From assembly GCF_036014175.1 (NCBI RefSeq), contig NZ_CP107917.1, positions 3,224,001 to 3,288,000 on the forward strand: 64,000 nucleotides of DNA, read 5' to 3'. A program made the translations under genes and the position numbers. This document shows positions 17,859 to 26,270 of this stretch, piece by piece. The notes beneath the pieces were generated by a model. That model searched no databases. It worked only from the letters and a program-made list of their open reading frames with translations, and was not told where the DNA came from. Numbering within the stretch: the stretch's first letter is position 1; every line of letters begins with the position of its first letter. This stretch comes from Streptomyces sp. NBC_00443 (GTDB taxonomy: Bacteria; Actinomycetota; Actinomycetes; Streptomycetales; Streptomycetaceae).

Positions 17859-20168
17859 TCAGTCGGACGACCCGCTCGGCCCCGGGTGCGCGCCCTTCTT
17901 CAGGAAGCCCATGTCCTCGTACACCGGCGTCCCGAATCCGAAGGCACCCGCGTTGGCGACGCTCGTCCGCGCCGCCGTCAGCTGAGGCCGCTGGAAGAGC
18001 GGCAGGGAGCCCGCCGCCGCCCAGATCCGCGAGTCGGCCTTGCGGATCAGCGCCCGCGACTCGGACTCGTCGAGCGTGGCGATCGCCTGGTCGAAGAGCT
18101 GGTCGACCTGGTCGGTCCCGACCCGCGTGTAGTTCTGCTCGACGTTCAGCGACCCGTCGGCGGCCGGCACCGGCTTGGCGTAGATCGGCCGGGCGTCGGT
18201 CGCCGGGTAGGCGGAGGCGGGCCAGGAGTAGAGGGCGAGATCGAACTGACCGGACGCGATGTGGTCCTTGAAGTAGCTCTCGTCCGAGACCTTGACGATG
18301 TCGGTGCGGATACCGACCCGCTCCAGCATCAGCCCGATCCGGTCCGCCACCGTACGCAGCGTCTGCGAGCCCTCGCCCGACGGAACCACGAACCGCAGCG
18401 CCAGCGGCTCGCCGTCCTTGGCCAGCGGCCGGGCCGCCGCGCCCGCCGGTGCGGCGGTGCCGCGCGGGGCGTACGCGCCGGGCGCACCGCCCTGCAGCTG
18501 CTTGTTGCCGTACTGCTTGCCGTCCTGGGCGAGATGCCGCGAGGCTTCCTCGCCGTCGCTCTTCCCGGAGTCTCCCTCGTCCCCGCCCGCCTTGTTGTCC
18601 TCCCCGACGATGTACGTCTCCTCGTCCTCGGACTCCGAGTCGGCCTTGGCCTTGGACTTGGACTCGTCGCCGGAGTCGGACTTGGACTTGGGCTTCTCCC
18701 CGGAGTCGGAGTCGGAGTCGGCCTTGGACTTGGACTTGTCCCCGGAGTCCGTCTTCTTCTCGCCCTTCTCGCCCTTCTCGCTCTTGTCGCCCTTCTCGCC
18801 CTTCTTCCCTTCGCTCCCCGCAGCGCCCTCCCCTTCCCCCTTCTTCTTCTCCTTGACCGGTCCTCCCGGCACCCACCCCGCGTCCGCGAGCAGCGCTTGC
18901 GCCTCAGCCGTGTCCTGGCCGCCGACCGCCCCGCTGTTGTCGGCGTACGCGGCCTGGCCGGACAGGGCAAGGTGGCTGCCGACCGGCTCGGTGGGCAGGC
19001 CGAGCGGGGCCAGGACCAGCTTGGCCAGTTCCTTGCGGTCGATGGCGCGGGCCAGGGCCCGCCGCACCCGCTCGTCGGCGAGCAGACTGTCGCCGCCGTT
19101 GAGGGCGAGCTGCGTGTACGCCGGCTCCAGGGACTTGCGTACCTCGAAGCCCCGGAACTTCGTCTGGTCACGGCGCTGCTCAAGGGTCAGTCTGGTGCCC
19201 GGCTCCGGGCCCATCAGCGGCGTACCGGAAGCACTGGCGGAGCCATGGGCGGAGACGCTGGCGGTCGCGGACCGAGGAGGAGCGGCGAGCGCGATGCGCC
19301 GGGCCGCGGCGGTGTCGACCTCGGCCAGGTCCAGCTGTCCCGCGGCCAGCGCGGCGGCCCGCTGCTCGCGCGGCACGGCGCGCAGCACGATCTCGTTCAG
19401 CTTGGCGCGCTCACCCCACCAGCGGGGATTGCGGGTGAGTGCGACCTCGTCGCCCTTGCGGTCGATCTTCTTCACCGTGAACGGCCCCGCGGTGACCTTG
19501 AGCTTGTGCCGCGCCCCGTCGTTGAACGAGTCCGGCGTGCCCATGACCTCCTTCGGGTACAGCGGCGAGAACAGCGACTGCCAGTCCGCGTACGGCCGCT
19601 CGAAGGTGACCCGCACCTCCAGGTCGTTGGCGCCGCGCTCGATCCTCTCGATGCGGTCGTAGCCGGCGTTGCGGGCGGTCCAGTAGGCGCTGTCCTTGCC
19701 GGACAGGGCCCGCCACTGGGCGGCGAAGTCGGCGGCGCCGATCTCCCGCCCGTCGCTCCAGACGGCCTGCTGGTTGAGCTTGTACAGGACGACCTGCTTG
19801 GGCTCGGTCTCGACGACCTTGGCGGACTCCAGATAGTCCGGATTGCGCTCCGGCCGCCCGTTCTGGTCGAGCCGGAACATCGAGGGCAGCGTGGCCTGCG
19901 CGATCCGGGTCGTGGTGGCGTCGGCGTCCGACTGGAAGGTGTTCAGCGTCTCGGGTACGGCGTCCACGGCCCACCGCAGTGTGCCGCCGTCGGCGATCTG
20001 GGCCCGGGCGGCCGTGGCGATGTCCTGCCCGGCCAGCGGCTTGCCGGCGGGGTCCGGGTCGCTGCAACCGGCGAGCGCGGGCACGCCGAGCACGCCGGCG
20101 GTCAGGAAGGCCACCGAGCGCATGACCGCGTTGCGGCCGGGCCTGGGTCCGAAGCCGTCGTGGGACAT
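17859..20168 (-). CDS. Family 5 substrate-binding lipoprotein with a long charged insert
   Basis: The 769-residue protein starts at ATG 20168 with GGAGGT seven bases upstream. An export signal ends at a lipobox (PALAGC). The first part has DGGTLRWAVDAVPETLN and TAGPFTVKKIDRKGDEV, typical of peptide-binding proteins. Around residues 435-520 a low-complexity Lys/Glu/Ser/Asp insert interrupts the second lobe; the fold then resumes with LALRFVVPSGEGSQTL. Most relatives are near 550-600 residues, so the insert accounts for much of the excess. No permease or ATPase gene is adjacent, so it may work with one of the nearby importers. Confidence 0.85.
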   Translation of the reverse strand: MSHDGFGPRPGRNAVMRSVAFLTAGVLGVPALAGCSDPDPAGKPLAGQDIATAARAQIADGGTLRWAVDAVPETLNTFQSDADATTTRIAQATLPSMFRLDQNGRPERNPDYLESAKVVETEPKQVVLYKLNQQAVWSDGREIGAADFAAQWRALSGKDSAYWTARNAGYDRIERIERGANDLEVRVTFERPYADWQSLFSPLYPKEVMGTPDSFNDGARHKLKVTAGPFTVKKIDRKGDEVALTRNPRWWGERAKLNEIVLRAVPREQRAAALAAGQLDLAEVDTAAARRIALAAPPRSATASVSAHGSASASGTPLMGPEPGTRLTLEQRRDQTKFRGFEVRKSLEPAYTQLALNGGDSLLADERVRRALARAIDRKELAKLVLAPLGLPTEPVGSHLALSGQAAYADNSGAVGGQDTAEAQALLADAGWVPGGPVKEKKKGEGEGAAGSEGKKGEKGDKSEKGEKGEKKTDSGDKSKSKADSDSDSGEKPKSKSDSGDESKSKAKADSESEDEETYIVGEDNKAGGDEGDSGKSDGEEASRHLAQDGKQYGNKQLQGGAPGAYAPRGTAAPAGAAARPLAKDGEPLALRFVVPSGEGSQTLRTVADRIGLMLERVGIRTDIVKVSDESYFKDHIASGQFDLALYSWPASAYPATDARPIYAKPVPAADGSLNVEQNYTRVGTDQVDQLFDQAIATLDESESRALIRKADSRIWAAAGSLPLFQRPQLTAARTSVANAGAFGFGTPVYEDMGFLKKGAHPGPSGSSD

Positions 20169-20541
20169 CTGAGGTACCTCCGGGGAGCTGCTCCCGCCGG
20201 TTACATTAAGTGCGTTCTGATCACATTTGGCGGTATTTTGGAGCTGATCAGATCTAAGGCACCCCACTGAAGAGGAAAGGGTTCGCCAGGCGGAGACGAC
20301 ACGGCGGCCAGGGCGTGCAAGGCCACCCGTGCGGAGCAATGCACTCCCGTACGGCCCAAACACGCTCCCCGCGCTTTTCGGCTCTCCGGCGTACACAGAG
20401 CGCCTGCGGGCGTGCAATGGAGGCGCGCAATCCGCCAATCGCTGCACATGCCTTCACAGCGATAGGTGTGACGCGCAACACTCGCAGGCGCATGAACGTC
20501 ACCACTCAGGGCCGAAGAGCCCACGGAAATGAGGTCACGTC
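20169..20541. other. Intergenic region with the divergent promoters
   Basis: About 370 bases without a supported gene separate the - strand binding protein from the + strand genes. The stretch at 20200-20270 is AT-rich and contains two TGATCA palindromes about 30 bases apart, which could be promoter or operator elements for the binding protein gene. Short open frames here lack ribosome sites and Streptomyces codon bias. Confidence 0.5.
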
Positions 20542-20832
20542 ATGTCCGTGCAAGACGAACTGACAGCGGTCCAGCGCTGCCTCGACGACCTGTCCCGGTC
20601 CGTGGGCCGGTTGGAGAAGCAGCTGGGCACCGGCGGGCTTGAGATGCGTCGCGTCCGCGCCGACGCCAACCATCTGCGCGAGAGCGTCGCGCTGCTGCGG
20701 GACGCCGCCGCGACGCCCACGACACAGCGCAAACCGGAGCTCGTCACCATCCCCGACACGCCGTACGACGACTCTCTGTGGATCGACACGGATGACGAGG
20801 GTCTCGGCGCCCGGGACCGCCGTGCCCCCTGA
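20542..20832 (+). CDS. Small conserved actinobacterial protein of unknown function
   Basis: The 96-residue protein starts at ATG 20542 with a GAGGT site. The first 55 residues form a likely coiled coil (DELTAVQRCLDDLSRSVGRLEKQ and later RVRADANHLRESVALLRD); the rest is an acidic, probably unstructured tail with a DTPYDDSLWIDTDDEG motif. It is 31 bases upstream of the succinate dehydrogenase genes on the same strand and may be co-transcribed with them. No enzymatic motif is visible. Confidence 0.75.
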   Translation: MSVQDELTAVQRCLDDLSRSVGRLEKQLGTGGLEMRRVRADANHLRESVALLRDAAATPTTQRKPELVTIPDTPYDDSLWIDTDDEGLGARDRRAP

Positions 20833-20863
20833 TCCCACCCCCTGACCCGACCGGAGTCATGCA

Positions 20864-21685
20864 TTGGCCACTGGTACGGAACCCCATCTGAACAGCGGCG
20901 GCGTACGAACCGGTACGCGCGCCGCGATCACCGCCCCGCACCTGCGGACCGACCGCTGGTGGCTGGCCCCGGCCGTCACCGCGGCCGGTCTGCTGGCGTT
21001 CATCGTGTACTCGACCTGGCGGGCCTTCGCCAACGCGGACTACTACGCGGCGCCGTACGTCTCCCCGTTCTACTCGCCCTGTCTGGCGGAGAACTGCGAG
21101 ACCATGCGCGCCGGGCCGAACTGGGACCTCTTCGGGAACTGGTGGGGCATCTCCCCCGCGATCATCATCCTGATCTTCCCGCTCGGCTTCCGCCTGACCT
21201 GCTACTACTACCGCAAGGCCTACTACCGCGGCTTCTGGATGTCGCCCCCGGCCTGCGCGGTGGCGGAGCCGCACAAGAAGTACTCCGGGGAGACCCGCTT
21301 CCCGCTGATCCTGCAGAACATCCACCGTTACTTCTTCTACGCCGCGCTCCTGGTCGCCGGGATCCTGACGTACGACACGGTGCTCGCCTTCCGCGACGAG
21401 AACTACGAGTGGGGCCACATGGGCCTCGGCACCCTCGTCTTCCTCCTCAACATCGCGCTGATCTGGGCGTACACCCTGTCCTGTCACTCCTGTCGGCACA
21501 TCGTCGGCGGCAAGCTCAAGCACTTCTCCAAGCACCCCGTGCGGTACCGCATGTGGCAGTGGATCGGGAAGCTCAACGCCCGGCACATGCAGCTGGCGTG
21601 GGCGTCGCTGGTGAGCGTGGCGCTCGCCGACTTCTACGTCTATCTCGTCGCGTCCGGGGTCTTCGACGATCCGCGCTTCTTCTAG
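20864..21685 (+). CDS. Succinate dehydrogenase membrane anchor subunit (Sdh1-type)
   Basis: The 273-residue protein has five or so membrane helices, beginning with WWLAPAVTAAGLLAFIVYS. It is followed directly by the flavoprotein and iron-sulfur genes. From memory, its length and the three-gene order match mycobacterial Sdh1 (Rv0249c-0247c). Conserved-looking cysteine/histidine groups are CLAENCE near residue 66 and LSCHSCRH near residue 207; in the Mycobacterium smegmatis Sdh1 structure the anchor holds a membrane-embedded Rieske-type cluster, so these are candidate ligands. The start is TTG 20864, eight bases after GGAG. Confidence 0.85.
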   Translation: MATGTEPHLNSGGVRTGTRAAITAPHLRTDRWWLAPAVTAAGLLAFIVYSTWRAFANADYYAAPYVSPFYSPCLAENCETMRAGPNWDLFGNWWGISPAIIILIFPLGFRLTCYYYRKAYYRGFWMSPPACAVAEPHKKYSGETRFPLILQNIHRYFFYAALLVAGILTYDTVLAFRDENYEWGHMGLGTLVFLLNIALIWAYTLSCHSCRHIVGGKLKHFSKHPVRYRMWQWIGKLNARHMQLAWASLVSVALADFYVYLVASGVFDDPRFF

Positions 21686-21706
21686 ATTGAGTGGGGACTG
21701 AAACCA

Positions 21707-23650
21707 ATGTCCGTGGTCGAACGGCAGGAGTGGGACGTCGTCGTGGTCGGCGCCGGGGGCGCGGGCCTGCGTGCGGCGATCGAGGCACGTGAGCGAGGCG
21801 CCCGGACCGCCGTGATCTGCAAGTCGCTGTTCGGCAAGGCGCACACCGTGATGGCCGAGGGCGGCATCGCGGCGGCCATGGCCAACGCCAACGAGCACGA
21901 CAACTGGCAGGTCCACTTCCGCGACACCATGCGCGGCGGCAAGTTCCTCAACCAGTGGCGGATGGCCGAGCTGCACGCGCAGGAGGCGCCGGAACGGGTC
22001 TGGGAGCTGGAGACCTGGGGCGCGCTCTTCGACCGTACGAAGGACGGCCGTATCTCCCAGCGCAACTTCGGCGGTCATGAGTACCCGCGCCTCGCGCACG
22101 TCGGCGACCGCACCGGACTGGAACTGATCCGCACGCTCCAGCAGAAGATCGTCTCGCTTCAGCAGCAGGACGAGAAGGAGACCGGCGACTACGAGTCCCG
22201 GCTCAAGGTCTACCAGGAGTGCACGGTCACCCGGATCCTGAAAGACGGAAGCCAGGTCTCCGGGGTCTTCGCCTACGACCGCGAGACGGGCCGCTTCTTC
22301 GTCCTGGACGCCCCCGCCGTCGTCGTCGCGACGGGCGGGATCGGCAAGTCCTTCAAGGTGACGTCGAACTCCTGGGAGTACACGGGCGACGGCCACGCGC
22401 TGGCGCTGCTGGCGGGCGCGCCGCTGCTCAACATGGAGTTCGTGCAGTTCCACCCGACGGGCATGGTCTGGCCGCCGTCGGTGAAGGGCATCCTGGTCAC
22501 GGAGTCGGTGCGCGGCGACGGAGGGGTGCTGCGCAACTCCGAGGGCAAGCGGTTCATGTTCGACTACATCCCCGACGTCTTCAAGGAGAAGTACGCCCAG
22601 TCGGAGGAGGAGGGCGACCGCTGGTACGAGGACCCGGACAACAACCGGCGGCCTCCTGAGCTGCTGCCTCGCGACGAGGTGGCGCGGGCGATCAACTCCG
22701 AGGTGAAGGCGGGACGGGGCTCCCCGCACGGCGGGGTCTTCCTGGACGTGTCGACCCGTATGCCGGCGGAGGTCATCCGGCGTCGCCTTCCCTCCATGTA
22801 CCACCAGTTCAAGGAGCTGGCGGACGTGGACATCACGGCGGAGGCGATGGAGGTCGGGCCGACCTGCCACTACGTCATGGGCGGTATCGCGGTCGAGTCG
22901 GAGACGGCGGCGGCGCGCGGGGTGCCGGGGCTGTTCGCGGCGGGTGAGGTGGCCGGCGGTATGCACGGCTCGAACCGCCTCGGCGGCAACTCGCTGTCCG
23001 ACCTGCTGGTGTTCGGCCGCCGGGCCGGCTGGCATGCCGCCGAGTACGCGGCGGCACAGGCCTTCGAACGCCCCGAGGTCAGCGACCTCCAGGTCGACAC
23101 GGCGGCCGCGGAGGCGCTGCGGCCGTTCTCGGCGGAGGGTCCGGCCGGGGGCGAGGACGACGGGCGCCCGCCGGAGAACCCGTACACCCTCCACCAGGAA
23201 CTCCAGCAGACCATGAACGACCTCGTCGGCATCATCCGCCGCGAGGCCGAGATGGAGCAGGCGCTGGAGAAGCTGGCGGATCTGCGGGTACGGGCCCGCC
23301 GGGCCGGTGTCGAGGGTCACCGCCAGTTCAACCCCGGCTGGCACCTCGCACTGGACCTGCGCAACATGCTGCTGGTCAGCGAGTGCGTGGCGCGGGCGGC
23401 GCTGGAGCGCACGGAGTCACGCGGTGGGCACACCCGCGAGGACCACCCGACGATGGACCGCAAGTGGCGCAACATCAACCTGCTGTGCCAACTGACCGAC
23501 CCGACGGGCGGCTTGGCCGCCACGGACCCGGAACGCGGCCAGATCGACCTGCTGCGGGAGACCACCGACCCCGTCCGCCCGGACCTGCTGGCTCTCTTCG
23601 ACAAGGAAGAGCTGGTCAAGTACCTCGCCGAGGAGGAGCTCTACCAGTGA
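21707..23650 (+). CDS. sdhA: Succinate dehydrogenase/fumarate reductase flavoprotein subunit
   Basis: The 647-residue flavoprotein opens with the FAD-binding VVGAGGAGLRAAIEA and has the histidine-containing HTVMAEGGIAAA segment used for covalent FAD attachment in this family. The substrate-site HPTGM, SVRGDGGVLRN and HGSNRLGGNSLSDLLVFGR motifs follow. It oxidises succinate to fumarate and passes electrons to SdhB and then to the membrane quinone pool. The gene ends in a GTGA overlap with sdhB, typical of translational coupling. Confidence 0.95.
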   Translation: MSVVERQEWDVVVVGAGGAGLRAAIEARERGARTAVICKSLFGKAHTVMAEGGIAAAMANANEHDNWQVHFRDTMRGGKFLNQWRMAELHAQEAPERVWELETWGALFDRTKDGRISQRNFGGHEYPRLAHVGDRTGLELIRTLQQKIVSLQQQDEKETGDYESRLKVYQECTVTRILKDGSQVSGVFAYDRETGRFFVLDAPAVVVATGGIGKSFKVTSNSWEYTGDGHALALLAGAPLLNMEFVQFHPTGMVWPPSVKGILVTESVRGDGGVLRNSEGKRFMFDYIPDVFKEKYAQSEEEGDRWYEDPDNNRRPPELLPRDEVARAINSEVKAGRGSPHGGVFLDVSTRMPAEVIRRRLPSMYHQFKELADVDITAEAMEVGPTCHYVMGGIAVESETAAARGVPGLFAAGEVAGGMHGSNRLGGNSLSDLLVFGRRAGWHAAEYAAAQAFERPEVSDLQVDTAAAEALRPFSAEGPAGGEDDGRPPENPYTLHQELQQTMNDLVGIIRREAEMEQALEKLADLRVRARRAGVEGHRQFNPGWHLALDLRNMLLVSECVARAALERTESRGGHTREDHPTMDRKWRNINLLCQLTDPTGGLAATDPERGQIDLLRETTDPVRPDLLALFDKEELVKYLAEEELYQ

Positions 23651-24417
23651 GCAGCTACGAGGCCCGCTTCAAGGTGTGGCGCGGCGATGTGCAGGGCGGC
23701 GGCCTGGAGGACTTCAAGGTCGAGGTGAACGACGGCGAGGTGGTCCTGGACATCATCCACCGCCTCCAGGCCACCCAGGCCCCCGATCTCGCCGTCCGCT
23801 GGAACTGCAAGGCCGGCAAGTGCGGTTCGTGCTCCGCGGAGATCAACGGGCGACCGCGGCTGCTGTGCATGACGCGGATGTCGGTGTTCACCCAGGAGGA
23901 AACGATCACGGTGACGCCGCTGCGGGCGTTCCCGGTGGTGCGGGACCTCGTCACGGACGTCGGCTTCAACTACACCAAGGCGCGCGAGGTTCCGGCCTTC
24001 GTTCCGCCCGTGGGTGTGGGCCCCGGTGAGTACCGGATGATGCAGGAGGACGTGGACCGCTCGCAGGAGTTCCGCAAGTGCATCGAGTGCTTCCTGTGCC
24101 AGGACACCTGCCATGTCGTCCGCGACCACGAGGAGAACAAGCCGGCGTTCGCGGGCCCGCGGTTCCTGATGCGGGTCGCGGAGCTCGACATGCATCCGCT
24201 CGACGCGGCCGCGGAGACGGGCCTGGACCGCAAGGCCACGGCCCAGGACGAGCACGGCCTGGGCTACTGCAACATCACCAAGTGCTGCACGGAGGTCTGC
24301 CCCGAGGGCATCAAGATCACGGACAACGCCCTGATCCCGCTGAAGGAACGGGCCGTCGACCGCAAGTACGACCCGTTGGTGTGGCTGGGCTCGAAGATCG
24401 GGAGGCGGTCTTCGTAG
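23647..24417 (+). CDS. sdhB: Succinate dehydrogenase iron-sulfur subunit
   Basis: The 256-residue protein has an N-terminal ferredoxin-type 2Fe-2S site (CKAGKCGSC followed by a cysteine in RPRLLC) and a C-terminal pair of cysteine groups, CIECFLCQDTC and CNITKCCTEVCPEG, for the remaining clusters. It starts at GTG 23647, overlapping the sdhA stop by four bases. It links the flavin to the membrane anchor and completes the three-gene complex II operon starting at 20864 or 20542. Confidence 0.95.
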   Translation: MSSYEARFKVWRGDVQGGGLEDFKVEVNDGEVVLDIIHRLQATQAPDLAVRWNCKAGKCGSCSAEINGRPRLLCMTRMSVFTQEETITVTPLRAFPVVRDLVTDVGFNYTKAREVPAFVPPVGVGPGEYRMMQEDVDRSQEFRKCIECFLCQDTCHVVRDHEENKPAFAGPRFLMRVAELDMHPLDAAAETGLDRKATAQDEHGLGYCNITKCCTEVCPEGIKITDNALIPLKERAVDRKYDPLVWLGSKIGRRSS

Positions 24418-24519
24418 GGTGCCCGCCCTCGGCTCCGCCGGGAAACTCGCACGTCACTCCACCCCACCCCTGACGCACCCCGGTCGCGCCCCTGCATTCC
24501 TGCTCATACGCTCCGAAAT

Positions 24520-26204
24520 GTGACGTCATCTTCGATCCGGGGCCGGGCGCGGCGCGGTGGTTCGCACATATCGGTGCGGGTCGCGCATGCGCTGGTGGGC
24601 GGGCTCGTCGGGGTGGTGTGGCTGGTGCTGCCCGGGATGACGGCCGGTGCCGGGGGGCCGGTTGCGGGCGGGACGGACCGGCCGGTCGCCGGTGCGGTGG
24701 CTCAGGGGGAGGACGAGGGGACGTCGGGCACGGATCTGGTGGTGCCGATGCTGGCCGTCGTCACCGCGACGGTGCTCGCGGGGTACGGGTTCCTGCGGCG
24801 CAGACGGCGGGCACGGGAGCGTACGACACCCGGTGGGGTGGCGGGTCGGGGCGAGGCCGAGCAGCCGGTCGGGGAGCTCGATGAGCGGGCTCGGGCGCTG
24901 CTCGTGGCGGCCGACGACTGGGTGCGGGTCGGCTGGGAGGAGCTGGGGTTCGTCGAGGGGCGCTGCGAACTGGAGGATCTCGCGCACGCCGGGCGCGTCG
25001 AGGACATCGACGGAGCCGGCCGGGGCGTGCCCTTCGCTCGGGCGCTTCGGGAGGCCGAGGCCGAGCTGGCGGCCGCCTTTCGCATGCGGTGGCAGTACGA
25101 GGGCGGGGTTCCGGACGAGACCGCGGCTCGGCGGCATGCGCTCGCGGGGATCGTCGGACGGTGTGAGGAGTCGGGGCGGTTGCTGGACGCGCAGGCCGCC
25201 GCGTTCGATCAGGTACGGGGGTTGGAGGAGGGCCTGGGCGGAGGGCTGGGGTATGCCCTGGTCGTCGCCGAGGGCCGGTTCCGGGAGCTGACCGGGCGTA
25301 CCGGGGGTGCCGACGCGACCCTGCGCGAGCTGGGCGAGCGGTACGCCCCCTCCGCCACGGACGCCGTCACGGGGCATGTCGAGCAGGCCAAGGACCGGTT
25401 GGTGTTCGCGACCACGCGTCTCAACCACGCCCGCCAGGCCGCCGACTCGGGCGACAACGAGCGGGCCGCGGGCCGGCTGCGGGCCGCCGAGGGCGCCATC
25501 GCGCAGGCCGCCGTCTTCATCGACGGCGTGGAACGGCTCGCCGCGAACCTCGCCACGGCCGCGGCGACGGTGCCGGCCGCGCTGACCGGCGGTGAGGTGG
25601 AGATCGCCGGGGCGCGGGAGTCGCTGACGGGGGCGGGAGACCCGTACCTGGACGTCCCTCCCGGTGAGCTGCGCGCCCGCGTCACCCACGCCGACGTCAT
25701 CCTGGCCCTCGTACGGGAACAGCTGACCTCCGGGCCGTACGACCCCCTCGACGTGCTGCGCCGGATCGTGCAGGCGGTCGTGCCCGTCGCCGCGGGGCGG
25801 GCCGGGGTGATCGCGGCCGCCGCACTGCTGTGCGCACGCAGTGCCGTCGCGGACGCGGACGACGTCGTGGCGACGCATCGGGCGGTGGTCGGCAGCGAGG
25901 CCCGCACCCGCCTGGCGGAGGCCCGGCGGCTGCTCACTCCCCGCCGTCCGCCCCGGCCGGCCGGACGCCGCCGCCCTCCCCGGCCGACCTCCTGACGTCC
26001 GACACCCTGGCCCAGCAGGCCCACGCCCTCGCCGAACAGGACATCCGCCTCCACGGCAACCCCGTCGAAGGCCGCACCGACGACATCACCGGCCTCGCCG
26101 GCGCGCTCCTGGGCGGCGTCCTCCTCGGCGGCGACCCGGACACCGCCCCACCGGCAGCCTTCGGCGGCCCGCACACGCGTGGGCGTCGAGGCGACACGGA
26201 CTGA
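24520..26204 (+). CDS. Membrane protein related to TPM-domain proteins, C-terminus in another frame (frameshifted)
   Basis: The frame from GTG 24520 has an export signal, a short outer segment, a membrane helix (VVPMLAVVTATVLAGYGF) and a long helical, coiled-coil-like region; it stops at 25995. The usual C-terminus of these Streptomyces proteins, here DTLAQQAHALAEQDIRLHGN then a glycine-rich ALLGGVLLGG and FGGPHTRGRRG, continues in the next frame to 26204. Restoring one C in the CCCC run near 25938-25942 joins the frames. The outer TPM domain itself appears to be absent. Function is unknown; either a true frameshift or a sequence error. Confidence 0.7.
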
Positions 26205-26270
26205 ACCCGAGCAGGCGCCGGCCAGGCTCACCGCCGGCCGCCCATGAACGCGGGAACCCCGCACCTCTCA
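26205..26270. terminator. Possible hairpin between convergent genes
   Basis: GGCGCCGGCC and GCCGGCCGCC arms with a short spacer lie between the TPM-related gene and the convergent phosphatase gene. The stem is imperfect and no T-run follows, so this is a weak call. Confidence 0.35.

Noticed and set aside
15771..20270. 1499-codon + strand open frame opposite typA and the binding protein
   Set aside because: It spans a terminator and two well-supported - strand genes, so it is a shadow frame.
20744..23344. Long - strand open frame opposite sdhA
   Set aside because: Composition is typical of antisense shadow, and the + strand flavoprotein explains the region fully.
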